A stretch of DNA of 64,000 bases from Streptomyces sp. CB02400 (GTDB lineage: Bacteria > Actinomycetota > Actinomycetes > Streptomycetales > Streptomycetaceae): contig NZ_LIWB01000013.1 of the NCBI RefSeq assembly GCF_001905725.1, positions 62,001 to 126,000 of the forward strand, given 5' to 3'. Position numbers and translations under genes: made by a program. Positions 22,588-30,386 of this stretch are shown one piece after another. Each line of letters opens with the position of its first letter. Position 1 is the stretch's first letter. Below the pieces are notes generated by a model, which saw only the letters and a program-made list of their open reading frames with translations, searched no databases and had not been told where the DNA came from.

Positions 22588-23457
22588 ATGGGTGACACGA
22601 CGGTGACAACGCTGGAAGGCCGGGAAGAGGCCGCAGCGCACCCCGTCGCGGAGAAGACGGGGCCGGGCCGCCTGCGCCGTCTGCGAGCCCCCCGCCGGCC
22701 CCGGCTGTGGTTCGAGATCCTGCTGATCGCGGTGAGTTACTGGACGTACTCGCTCGTCCGCAACGCCGTGCCGGAACAGCGGGCCGAGGCGCTGCGCAAC
22801 GCCGACTGGATCTGGCGCCTCGAACAGCAACTGGGCCTCGCCGTCGAGGAGTCCGTCAACCACGCCGTGAACTCGGTGACTTGGCTCATCGTCGGCATGA
22901 ACTACTACTACGCCACCCTGCACTTCGTGGTGACGCTGGGCGTCCTGGTGTGGCTCTACCGTGGTCATCCCGGCCGGTACGCGGCGGCCCGCCTGGTCCT
23001 CTTCACCACCACCGGCATCGCCCTCGTCGGCTACTACCTGTATCCGCTCGCCCCGCCCCGGCTGATGAACGGCCAGGACTTCATCGACACCGTCATGGTC
23101 CACCAGACGTGGGGTTCGATGGCCTCCGGCGACCTGAAGAACATGTCGAACCAGTACGCCGCGATGCCGTCGATGCACATCGGCTGGTCGGTGTGGTGCG
23201 GGCTGACGATCTTCGCGCTGGCCACCGTGCCGTGGGTGCGGGTGCTGGGCCTGGTGTACCCGGCGGCCACGCTGGTGGTCATCGTCGCCACCGCCAACCA
23301 CTTCTGGCTGGACGCGGTGGGCGGCGTCCTCTGCCTGGCCTTCGGCTACGGCATCGCACTGCTCTGGTACGGCCGTCAGCCGTACACCCTGCCGAGGCTG
23401 GTGCCCGAACAGCGGAAACGGGAGCCGGAGCGGATTCCGGTGCCGAAGCAGGGCTAG
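22588..23457 (+). CDS. PAP2-superfamily (inositol phosphotransferase-like) integral membrane protein
   Basis: This 289-aa protein has about six membrane segments from residue 45 on. Two PAP2_3-type motifs are seen: YAAMPSMHIGWSVW (the SxxH core with catalytic His near 194) and the second His in TANHFWLDAVGG near 238. A YPLAPPRLM segment near 150 is characteristic of the inositol-phosphorylceramide synthase/phosphatase-like subgroup. The likely role is phospholipid head-group or lipid phosphate chemistry in the membrane; the substrate is unknown. It lies between malR and glnE, convergent with glnE, and ends in a small hairpin. Confidence 0.85.
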   Translation: MGDTTVTTLEGREEAAAHPVAEKTGPGRLRRLRAPRRPRLWFEILLIAVSYWTYSLVRNAVPEQRAEALRNADWIWRLEQQLGLAVEESVNHAVNSVTWLIVGMNYYYATLHFVVTLGVLVWLYRGHPGRYAAARLVLFTTTGIALVGYYLYPLAPPRLMNGQDFIDTVMVHQTWGSMASGDLKNMSNQYAAMPSMHIGWSVWCGLTIFALATVPWVRVLGLVYPAATLVVIVATANHFWLDAVGGVLCLAFGYGIALLWYGRQPYTLPRLVPEQRKREPERIPVPKQG

Positions 23458-23473
23458 CCCGGTGGGACCGGGC
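23457..23473 (+). terminator. Hairpin at the end of the PAP2 gene
   Basis: The 7-bp perfect stem GCCCGGT/ACCGGGC with loop GGG starts at the last base of the stop codon. Confidence 0.5.
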
Positions 23474-23610
23474 GGCACCTCCTCAGGGGCCTGACCTCCT
23501 GTCCCGGGCGAAGACCGGACTGCCGCCTTCGCCGGGGAGACGGGGCGACGCGCCCCCGGGCGACACGACGGGCCGGGGCGACCTCGGGGAGGCCGGGCCC
23601 TGGCGGGGGG

Positions 23611-26610
23611 TTACAGCCCCCCGTAGAACAGTTCCTCCACCACGCCCCGCGCCCGCCGTGCCGTACGCCGGTACGCGTCGAGCATGTCGCCGGCGTGGCC
23701 GGGGCCGTAGCCCAGGTAGCGGCCGACGGCGCCCAGTTCGCGGGGCACGGTGGGGAAGGTGTCCCCGGCCCGGCCACGGACCAGCATCACCGCGTTGCGC
23801 ACACGGGTGGCGAGCACCCAGGCCTCGTCGAGGGTGGAGGCGTCGTCCTCGGAGATCAGCCCGGCCGCGCGGGCGGCGGCCAGCGCCTGCCGCGTGCGGG
23901 TCGTGCGCAGGCCCGGCTCCCGGGCGCCGTGCCGCAACTGGAGGAGCTGCACGGTCCACTCCACGTCGGACAGCCCGCCCGGCCCGAGCTTGGCGTGCAG
24001 CTTGGGGTCGGCGCCGCGCGGCAGCCGCTCGGACTCCATACGGGCCTTCAGCCGCCGGATCTCCCGGACGGCCTCCTCGTCGAGCCCGGCGGTCGGATAG
24101 CGCAGCGGGTCGATCAGCTCGGTGAAGCGGCGGCCCAGGTCCTCGTCCCCGGCGACGTGCTCGGCGCGCAGCAGCGCGTGCCGCTCCCACACCAGCGACC
24201 ACCGGCGGTAGTACGCCTCGTACGACTTGAGCGTGCGCACCAGCGGGCCGGACTTGCCCTCCGGGCGCAGGTCGGCATCGATCAGCAGGGGCGGGTCGGC
24301 GCTCGGTATCTGCAGCAGCCGACGCATCTCGGCGACCACCTTGCCCGCGGCCTCGGCGGCCTCCCGCTCGTCCACGCCGTCGCGCGGTTCGTGCACGAAC
24401 AGGACGTCCGCGTCGGAGCCGTAGCCCAGCTCGTGTCCGCCGAAGCGGCCCATGCCGATGATCGCGAACCGGGTGGGGAGGGTGTCGCCCCAGCCCTCGC
24501 GGACCACCGCGCGGAGCGTGCCGGCGAGGGTGGCGGCCGTCAGGTCGGACACCGCGCCGCCCACCAGGTCCACCAGGGCGCCCTGGTCGGCCTCGGCGGG
24601 CTGCGACTCGGTGCCGTAGGAGCCGACGATGTCGGCGGCGGAGATACGGAACAGCTCGCGGCGGCGCACCCCGCGGGCGGCCGTGACGCCCTGGACGGCG
24701 TTGTCGGCGCGGCGGACGGCGGCGAGGATCTCCTGCTCCAGATGGGCGCGGGGCCGCGGTTCGAGCCCGCCGCCCCCGTCGCCGAGCAGCGCCACCGCCT
24801 CGGGGGCGCGCATCAGCAGGTCGGGGGCGAGCCGTCCGGCGGACAGCACGCGGGCCAGGTTCTCGGCGGCGGCGCCCTCGTCGCGCAGCAGCCGCAGGTA
24901 CCAGGGCGTCTTGCCGAGCGCGTCGGAGACCTTGCGGAAGGTGAGCAGACCGGCGTCCGGGTCGGCGGAGTCCGCGAACCAGCCGAGCAGCACCGGCAGC
25001 AGGGTGCGCTGGATGGCGGCCTTGCGGGTGACACCGGACGCCAGCGCCTCCAGGTGGCGCAGCGCGGCGGCCGGATCGGCGTACCCGAGCGCGATCAGCC
25101 GCTCCCGCGCGGCCTCGGCACTGAGCCTGGCCTCGCCGGGGGCGAGCGCGGCGACGGCGTCCAGCAGCGGCCGGTAGAACAGCTTCTCGTGCAGCCGCCG
25201 TACGACGGAGGCGTGCCGCTTCCACTCCCGGGTCAGGGTGGCGACCGGGTCGGTGCGCAGGTCGAGGGAGCGGCCCAGGCGGCGCAGGTCGGCCTCGTCC
25301 TCGGGGACGAGGTGGGTGCGGCGCAGCCGGTGGAGCTGGATGCGGTGCTCCATGGAGCGCAGGAAGCGGTAGGCGTCGTCGAGCTGGGCGGCGTCCGCGC
25401 GGCCGACGTAGCCGCCGGCGGCGAGGGCCTTCAGCGCGTCGAGGGTGGTGCCACTGCGCAGCGAGGCGTCGGCGCGCCCGTGCACCAGTTGCAGCAACTG
25501 CACCGCGAACTCGACGTCCCGCAGACCCCCGGGGCCCAGCTTGAGCTGGCGGTCGATCTCGGCGGCGGGGATGTTCGCCACCACCCGGCGGCGCATCTTC
25601 TGCACGTCGGCGACGAAGTTCTCCCGCTCGGCGGCCCCCCACACCAGCGGCTGGAGCGCGGCGACGTACTCCTCGCCGAGCGCGAGGTCACCGGCGACCG
25701 GGCGGGCCTTGAGCAGCGCCTGGAACTCCCAGGTCTTGGCCCAGCGCTGGTAGTAGGCGAGGTGGGAGGCGAGGGTGCGCACCAGCGGCCCGTTGCGGCC
25801 CTCGGGGCGGAGGTTGGCGTCGACGGGCCAGATGGAGCCCTCGACGGTGGTCTCGGAGCAGATCCGCATCATGTGCGCGGCGAGCCGGGTCGCGGCGCGC
25901 AGCGCCTTGTCCTCGTCGGCCCCGTCCACCGCCTCGCCGACGAAGACGACGTCGACGTCGGAGACGTAGTTCAGCTCGTGTCCCCCGCACTTGCCCATCG
26001 CGATCACCGCGAGCCGGCACAGCGCGGCGTCCTCGGGCGCGGCGGCCCCGGCGAGGGCGAGGGCGGCGCGCAGGGTGGCGGTGGCGAGGTCGGCGAGCTC
26101 GGCGGCGGTCTGGGCGACCTCGATGGTGCCGCAGACGTCACGGGCGGCGATGGACAGCAGACAGCGCCGGTAGGCGACGCGCAGCGAGACCGGGTCGCCG
26201 GCCTCGGCGAGGCCCCGTTCGAACTCCTCGACGCCCGGGTGCAGGTCGCGCGGCTCGTAGGTGACGAGGGCCTGCCAGTCGCTCGGGTGCCGGGCCAGAT
26301 GGTCGGCGAGCGCCTCGGACGCGCCGAGCACCCCGAGCAGCCGGTCCCGCAGCGGCTTGGCGGCTATCAGCGTGTCCAGCAGCTCCTGACGGGCGGTGGG
26401 CCCGTCCTGCGCCTCCAGCAGCCGCACCAGGCCCCGCAGCGCGAGATCGGGGTCGGCGGTGGCGCCGAGGGCGTCCAGCAGCACGGGGTCGTTGCGCACC
26501 AGCGCGAGTCCGGCGCTGTCGAGCAGCCGCTCCGCGGCGGACGGATCGGTGAAGCCGTGCCGCAGCAGCCGCGTGAAGGTACTGCTCCTGCGCCCCGGCG
26601 CCGACGTCAT
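23611..26610 (-). CDS. glnE: Bifunctional glutamine synthetase adenylyltransferase/adenylyl-removing enzyme GlnE
   Basis: This 999-aa protein starts at ATG 26610 behind GGGAGG. It has the tandem architecture of GlnE. The N-terminal nucleotidyltransferase (adenylyl-removing) domain carries GKCGGHELNYVSDVDVVF near residues 207-225. The C-terminal adenylyl-transferase domain carries GMGRFGGHELGYGSDADVLF near 717-735. Each half is followed by a helical GlnE-type domain (LGPGGLRDVEFAVQLLQL and LGPGGLSDVEWTVQLLQL). The enzyme adenylylates and deadenylylates glutamine synthetase I according to nitrogen status. glnA itself is not in this window; the GS-like glnA2 is about 6 kb away. No promoter or GlnR box was recognised upstream. 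Confidence 0.97.
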   Translation of the reverse strand: MTSAPGRRSSTFTRLLRHGFTDPSAAERLLDSAGLALVRNDPVLLDALGATADPDLALRGLVRLLEAQDGPTARQELLDTLIAAKPLRDRLLGVLGASEALADHLARHPSDWQALVTYEPRDLHPGVEEFERGLAEAGDPVSLRVAYRRCLLSIAARDVCGTIEVAQTAAELADLATATLRAALALAGAAAPEDAALCRLAVIAMGKCGGHELNYVSDVDVVFVGEAVDGADEDKALRAATRLAAHMMRICSETTVEGSIWPVDANLRPEGRNGPLVRTLASHLAYYQRWAKTWEFQALLKARPVAGDLALGEEYVAALQPLVWGAAERENFVADVQKMRRRVVANIPAAEIDRQLKLGPGGLRDVEFAVQLLQLVHGRADASLRSGTTLDALKALAAGGYVGRADAAQLDDAYRFLRSMEHRIQLHRLRRTHLVPEDEADLRRLGRSLDLRTDPVATLTREWKRHASVVRRLHEKLFYRPLLDAVAALAPGEARLSAEAARERLIALGYADPAAALRHLEALASGVTRKAAIQRTLLPVLLGWFADSADPDAGLLTFRKVSDALGKTPWYLRLLRDEGAAAENLARVLSAGRLAPDLLMRAPEAVALLGDGGGGLEPRPRAHLEQEILAAVRRADNAVQGVTAARGVRRRELFRISAADIVGSYGTESQPAEADQGALVDLVGGAVSDLTAATLAGTLRAVVREGWGDTLPTRFAIIGMGRFGGHELGYGSDADVLFVHEPRDGVDEREAAEAAGKVVAEMRRLLQIPSADPPLLIDADLRPEGKSGPLVRTLKSYEAYYRRWSLVWERHALLRAEHVAGDEDLGRRFTELIDPLRYPTAGLDEEAVREIRRLKARMESERLPRGADPKLHAKLGPGGLSDVEWTVQLLQLRHGAREPGLRTTRTRQALAAARAAGLISEDDASTLDEAWVLATRVRNAVMLVRGRAGDTFPTVPRELGAVGRYLGYGPGHAGDMLDAYRRTARRARGVVEELFYGGL

Positions 26611-26851
26611 CCCCGGCCTCCCTCGTGCCTCGTGCCTGTGCCTGCTGCACATGCCTCGGATCAGGGTCGTACGGCCATGAGCCTATCCGGAGTACGGGGC
26701 CCTGGCCCGGGGCGCGGTGAGACATGCCCGTGTCGGCGTTTCGGTGGCGCGGCGGACGGTTTTCGGATTCGGTGGGGACAGCCGTCCGGCCGGGCCGGGT
26801 GACGGTCCGGGCGACGCGCAGCCGATACGCCGACGAAGGAGTCGCTGTTCC

Positions 26852-27292
26852 ATGGACATGACCCTCGAAGTGATCCCGCTCCCGGTGAGCGACATCGACC
26901 GCGCCAGGGACTTCTACCGGGACAAGGTCGGCTTCCACGTCGACATCGACCAGGAGGTCATGCCGGGCATGCGCATCGTCCAGCTCACCCCGCCCGGCTC
27001 CGGCTGCTCGATCGCCCTGGGCGACAGCATCTGGGAGATGACCCCGGGACCCACCCCGGCCCCCGGCTCCTACCAGGGACTCCAGCTCTGCGTCGCCGAC
27101 ATCGAGGCGGCCCACGCGGAACTGACCGCCCGGGGCCTGGACGTCTCCGACCCGGTCGAGTACGCCCCGGCCGACGGCGCGACGTTCATGTACTTCACGG
27201 ACCCGGACGGCAACGGCTGGGCGGTGCAGGAGTACCGGCGCCGGGCGGCGGAGCCGCTGCACAAGGTGCTGGGGGACGCGGCGGGGGCATAG
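26852..27292 (+). CDS. VOC-superfamily (glyoxalase/bleomycin-resistance fold) protein
   Basis: This 146-aa protein starts at ATG 26852 with GAAGGAG 10 bases upstream. Two beta-alpha-beta-beta-beta repeats are visible: LEVIPLPVSDIDRARDFYRD and LQLCVADIEAAHAELTARG. DFYRDKVGFHVD and the closing FTDPDGNGWAVQEYR are typical of VOC proteins; the Glu in VQEYR is a likely metal ligand. Function could be a dioxygenase, an isomerase or a binding protein; sequence alone does not say. It is monocistronic, divergent from glnE, with vapBC 30 bases downstream. Confidence 0.85.
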   Translation: MDMTLEVIPLPVSDIDRARDFYRDKVGFHVDIDQEVMPGMRIVQLTPPGSGCSIALGDSIWEMTPGPTPAPGSYQGLQLCVADIEAAHAELTARGLDVSDPVEYAPADGATFMYFTDPDGNGWAVQEYRRRAAEPLHKVLGDAAGA

Positions 27293-27298
27293 GCCAAC

Positions 27299-27318
27299 GT
27301 ATGGCGGGAGTACCATAC
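27299..27318. promoter_or_regulatory. vapBC operator candidate
   Basis: GTATGG (27299-27304) and CCATAC (27313-27318) form a perfect inverted repeat with an 8-base spacer, 4 bases before the antitoxin ATG. It overlaps the only possible ribosome site (GGGAG). The right arm also runs into TACAAT (27316-27321), a -10-like hexamer. This is the expected place for VapB-VapC autorepression. Confidence 0.6.
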
Positions 27319-27322
27319 AATT

Positions 27323-27574
27323 ATGAGCCTCAAGCGAACGACGGTCTACCTCGAGGAAGACGATCTCCACGACCTCAAGGACACGGCTGCGCGGAGAGGA
27401 ATCAGCGAAGCGGAACTGATTCGTGAGGGCGTCCGCCTCGCCATCGCCCGCAATCGTGTCTGGGACGAGCCCGTGGGGCTTCCCGTCTTCGACAGCGGCG
27501 ACCCCACCTTCGCGGAGCAAGGTGACGAGATACTGGGTGAGACGGGCTTCGGCCGCTGGAACGAGGCCTCATAA
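27323..27574 (+). CDS. vapB: Ribbon-helix-helix antitoxin (VapB-like)
   Basis: This 83-aa protein begins MSLKRTTVYLEEDDLHDLKD. KRTTVYL is the DNA-binding beta strand of the ribbon-helix-helix fold, followed by LIREGVRLAIAR as the second helix. The C-terminal tail (WDEPVGLPVFDSGDPTFAEQ) is the kind of flexible acidic segment that wraps the toxin. Its TAA stop directly abuts the GTG start of the PIN-domain gene, a zero-gap antitoxin-toxin operon. The start is fixed by the RHH strand; the ribosome site GGGAG is 12 bases upstream, longer than usual. Confidence 0.88.
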   Translation: MSLKRTTVYLEEDDLHDLKDTAARRGISEAELIREGVRLAIARNRVWDEPVGLPVFDSGDPTFAEQGDEILGETGFGRWNEAS

Positions 27575-28009
27575 GTGATCGCCATCGCCGACACGTCGGG
27601 GGTCGTCGCCTCCGTCGACCGCAGTTGCCCCGAGCACAAGACCGCCCGTCACGTGATGGACACGGCCGGCCTTCTGGTGATCCCCCAACTCGTCCTCGCC
27701 GAACTGGACCACCTGTTGAGCCGCCGGTTCGACAAGGACGCCGCAGGGCAGGTCATGGACTCACTCGTGGCACAGGCCAGGACGGGGCGCTACGTCTTCG
27801 GTGACGCGCACGCCGGTCTCCTCGCGGACGCCAGACACGTTCAGCGCAGGTACCGGGAACTCGCGCTCGACCTGACCGACTCGGTGATCGCGGTCATGGC
27901 CCGCGAGTACGCGACGGACGCCGTGCTCACGCTCGACCGGAAGGACTTCCGCACCATCCGCCCACTCACCGCGCACCCGGCGTTCCGGCTCCTGCCCGAC
28001 GACCTGTAA
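27575..28009 (+). CDS. vapC: PIN-domain ribonuclease toxin (VapC-like)
   Basis: This 144-aa protein starts at GTG 27575, immediately after the antitoxin stop. PIN-domain acidic residues are in place: D6 (IADTSG), E43 (LAELDHLL), D102 (LTDSVIAVMA) and D121/D124 (LDRKDFRTI). VapC toxins cleave RNA, often tRNA or rRNA, when VapB is degraded; the exact target here is unknown. All catalytic residues are intact, so the module is probably active. Confidence 0.9.
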   Translation: MIAIADTSGVVASVDRSCPEHKTARHVMDTAGLLVIPQLVLAELDHLLSRRFDKDAAGQVMDSLVAQARTGRYVFGDAHAGLLADARHVQRRYRELALDLTDSVIAVMAREYATDAVLTLDRKDFRTIRPLTAHPAFRLLPDDL

Positions 28010-28366
28010 CGCCACCCGGACGAGAATGCCGAAGGTGTCGGCCGGGGGCGATCGCGATCACATCGTGTTGCCCCGGCGCCGGTGCTCGCGCTCGTCCCGG
28101 ACGCGACGCACCGAGGCAATCCGGTGAGCACCCTCGCGGATCACCTCTGCCTCCGGCACTCCCCTGCGGGCGGCGGGCGGGTGCTGTCCGCCGCCGCCCT
28201 CACTCCCGATATCCGATCCCGTCATTACGTGTCAATCCAGGACAAATGGCGACTCGTCGTGTCACGGGCGGTTTCGTGTGCTGGCTGGCGCAGGCCTCCG
28301 GCGTGCACCGGCCGGCCCTTGGGAGCAGGAGCCGCACCCAGCACATCCGATGAGGGGAAGTCGCCG
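28010..28366. other. Spacer upstream of the three-gene envelope cluster
   Basis: These 357 bases hold no convincing gene. The downstream cluster must start from a promoter here. GAGGGGAAG just before 28367 is the ribosome site. No clear -35/-10 pair or known sigma box was recognised. Confidence 0.5.
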
Positions 28367-28999
28367 ATGAGTGAGTCCGTACGAACCGGATCCGGGAGTA
28401 CCGGGGACAAGGTCAAGGCAGAGACCTCCGCGACGGCCGGGCAGGCCAAACAGGCCGCCGGTCAGGTCGCGGGGACCGCGGCGGAACAGGCCCGGACCGT
28501 CGTGGGTGAGGCGCGGCAGCAGGCCGGTACGGTCATCGAGGACCTGCGCGGCCGCGCGATCGACGAGGCGGACGGGCAGACGAAGCGGGCGGCCGGCACG
28601 CTGCGGCAGTGGGCGAACGACTTCTCGAACCTGGCCGCGCACGCCGAGCACGACTCGCCCGCCCGGGGCCTGGCGGCCCGCGCGGGCGACAAGGGAATGT
28701 GGATGGCCGACTACCTGGAGCGGCAGGGGGTCGAAGGCATCGCCGCCGACCTCCAGGGCTTCGCCCGGCGCCGCCCCGGCGCCTTCCTCGGCGGCGCGCT
28801 GCTGGCCGGACTGGCCGTCGGACGCCTGGCGAAGGTGACGCAGTCGGCCTCCCGGACCGACGGGAACGGGCAGCGGCGGGTCACCGCGGCCCCGGCTCCC
28901 GAGGCCCTGCCGGTCGCTCCCCCGCCGGGGACCGCACCGCCCGCGCCGTCCACGCCGCCGAGCCTCGGCACGCCGGGCCGCCCGTTCCCGGAGGCGTGA
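28367..28999 (+). CDS. Alanine-rich helical protein of the holin-like/DUF3618 cluster
   Basis: This 210-aa protein starts at ATG 28367 behind GAGGGGAAG. Residues 20-80 are Ala/Gln/Glu-rich amphipathic helix (AGQAKQAAGQVAGTAAEQAR) resembling CsbD or apolipoprotein-like repeats. A basic FARRRPG motif precedes a single hydrophobic segment near 142-158 (AFLGGALLAGLAVGRL), and the tail is Pro/Ala-rich. It is probably a membrane-associated envelope or stress protein. It is followed 1 base later by the holin-like gene, forming a three-gene operon conserved in streptomycetes. The longer open frame from 28082 has no coding support. Confidence 0.75.
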   Translation: MSESVRTGSGSTGDKVKAETSATAGQAKQAAGQVAGTAAEQARTVVGEARQQAGTVIEDLRGRAIDEADGQTKRAAGTLRQWANDFSNLAAHAEHDSPARGLAARAGDKGMWMADYLERQGVEGIAADLQGFARRRPGAFLGGALLAGLAVGRLAKVTQSASRTDGNGQRRVTAAPAPEALPVAPPPGTAPPAPSTPPSLGTPGRPFPEA

Positions 29000-29000
29000 G

Positions 29001-29429
29001 ATGGCCACGATGTCACCCCTGTCCCGGGCCCGCTCGGCCGAGCCGTACGAAGGGGAGCGGTCCGCGGGCGAGCTGCTGTCCCGGGTGACCTCCGACCTCC
29101 AGGTCCTCTTCCGCCAGGAGGTGGAGCTGGCCAAGGCCGAGGTCAAGGAGGAGGGCACCAAGGCGGGCAAGGCGGCCGGGATGTACGGCGGTGCCGGCTT
29201 CGCCGGCTACATGGTCCTGCTGTTCCTGTCGCTGGCGGCCATGTTCGGTCTGGCCAACGTGATGGACGACGGCTGGGCCGCGCTGATCATCGCCGCGCTG
29301 TGGGCCGTCGCCGCGGCCGTGCTGTACCAGAAGGGCCGCGCGAAGATGCGCACCGTCTCGCCGAAGCCCGAGCACACCGTCCAGACCCTGAAGGAGGACG
29401 CGGAATGGGCACGTCACCCGACCAAATGA
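29001..29429 (+). CDS. Phage-holin-superfamily-like membrane protein (PF07332 type)
   Basis: This 142-aa protein begins 1 base after the upstream stop. It has the motif SAGELLSRVTSDLQVLFRQE, then VELAKAEVKEE and two membrane segments (about 62-84 and 92-110). This is the actinobacterial holin superfamily III/PF07332 pattern. Despite the name, these chromosomal proteins are not phage genes; they always accompany DUF3618 proteins and probably act in membrane or envelope stress. The end overlaps the next gene by 25 bases. Confidence 0.85.
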   Translation: MATMSPLSRARSAEPYEGERSAGELLSRVTSDLQVLFRQEVELAKAEVKEEGTKAGKAAGMYGGAGFAGYMVLLFLSLAAMFGLANVMDDGWAALIIAALWAVAAAVLYQKGRAKMRTVSPKPEHTVQTLKEDAEWARHPTK

Positions 29430-30115
29430 GGGCCGAGATCGCGGCCACCCGCAACCAGCTGTCCGCGGACGTGGACCGGCTCGCCGACCGGGCCAGCCCG
29501 CGCCGCATGGCCCGCCGCCGCAGGGCGAGGATGCGCCGCACGGTGTCGGGCGTCCGTGACCGCGTCATGGGCACCGCCTCGTACACGGCGCACGGCATGG
29601 CCGACACCGCCCGGTCGGCGGCCGAGTCGGTGCAGTCGGCGGCGGGCTCCGCGGCCGGTTCCGTGCAGGAGGGCACCGGGCGGGCGGCCGACTCGGCGCG
29701 CGAGGCCGCCGGTCAGGCGGGACAGGCCGTCCAGCAGACACCCGAGATGGCCCGCCGCCAGACGCAGGGCAACCCGCTGGCCGCCGGCCTGGTCGCCTTC
29801 GGCGTCGGCCTGCTGGCCGCCTCGATGGTGCCCGCCTCCGAGAAGGAACAGCAGAAGGCGTCCGAGCTGATGGAGCGCGGCGCCGAGGCGCTGGAGCCGG
29901 TGAAGCAGGCCGCCACCGAGTCCGCGCAGCACCTGAAGGAAGGCGCCAAGGAGGTCACGCAGAGCGCGGCCGCGGAGGTGAAGGACACCGCGCAACAGGC
30001 GGCCCGCACCACCCAGGACGAGGCCCGCGACCGGACCGGCCAGGTCACCGACCAGGCCAAGGACTCCGGCCGCAGCCTCAAGGACGAGGCCGGCCGCCGC
30101 TCCGGCCCGGCGTGA
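29405..30115 (+). CDS. DUF3618 domain-containing protein
   Basis: This 236-aa protein starts at ATG 29405, inside the end of the holin-like gene. The N-terminus GTSPDQMRAEIAATRNQLSA is the DUF3618 signature (D-x-M/I-R-x-EIxxTRxxLxxDVDxL). A hydrophobic segment follows near residues 124-142 (LAAGLVAFGVGLLAASMVP). The rest is repetitive Ala/Gln/Thr/Lys helix (EVKDTAQQAARTTQDEAR) like LEA or stress proteins. A long terminator follows. Function is unproven; the context suggests envelope protection. Confidence 0.85.
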   Translation: MGTSPDQMRAEIAATRNQLSADVDRLADRASPRRMARRRRARMRRTVSGVRDRVMGTASYTAHGMADTARSAAESVQSAAGSAAGSVQEGTGRAADSAREAAGQAGQAVQQTPEMARRQTQGNPLAAGLVAFGVGLLAASMVPASEKEQQKASELMERGAEALEPVKQAATESAQHLKEGAKEVTQSAAAEVKDTAQQAARTTQDEARDRTGQVTDQAKDSGRSLKDEAGRRSGPA

Positions 30116-30136
30116 GACCGGGCGCGGCGGACGGAG

Positions 30137-30178
30137 GAAGCCCTGTCCACGGCCCGAGCGGGCCGGGGACAGGGCTTC
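30137..30178. terminator. Long terminator after the DUF3618 gene
   Basis: The outer 12-bp perfect stem GAAGCCCTGTCC/GGACAGGGCTTC encloses an inner GGCCC/GGGCC stem with loop GAGC. It starts 21 bases after the stop and is nearly symmetric, so it may serve both strands. Confidence 0.85.
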
Positions 30179-30197
30179 GTCCCGCCGTGGTGAACGG

Positions 30198-30326
30198 TCA
30201 GCGCGTGAGGACCAGGATCAGGATCACGGTCGCCACCGCGCTGATGACCAGCGACCCGAGGCAACCGACCCGGTTGCCGAAGAAGAACGTGGCCTCCGAG
30301 TACCCCGCCCGGGCCGGTGACTCCAG
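30198..30326 (-). pseudogene. Possible 42-residue membrane peptide without a canonical start
   Basis: On the minus strand, between two terminators, a frame ending with TGA at 30198-30200 reads SEATFFFGNRVGCLGSLVIS followed by AVATVILILVLTR. That is one clean membrane span with strongly G/C third positions, looking like real coding sequence. No ATG, GTG or TTG is in frame upstream; only CTG at 30324-30326 is available and it has no ribosome site. It may be a small gene with a non-standard start, or a decayed one. Confidence 0.35.
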
Positions 30327-30351
30327 CGGCCCGCGCCGGGGACGACGGAGG

Positions 30352-30380
30352 CCGGGGGCCGCCGCAAGGACGGCCCCCGG
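30352..30380 (-). terminator. Terminator of the pectate lyase gene
   Basis: A 10-bp perfect stem CCGGGGGCCG/CGGCCCCCGG with a 9-base loop starts 6 bases after the pectate lyase stop (minus strand). Confidence 0.75.
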
Positions 30381-30386
30381 TGCGTG

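Noticed and set aside
23695..26802. 1,035-codon plus-strand frame opposite glnE
   Set aside because: Antisense shadow with no recognisable domain; glnE motifs on the other strand are unambiguous.
29001..29429. Prophage signal from the holin-like gene
   Set aside because: No lysin, capsid or integrase is near; the gene belongs to a chromosomal DUF3618 cluster.
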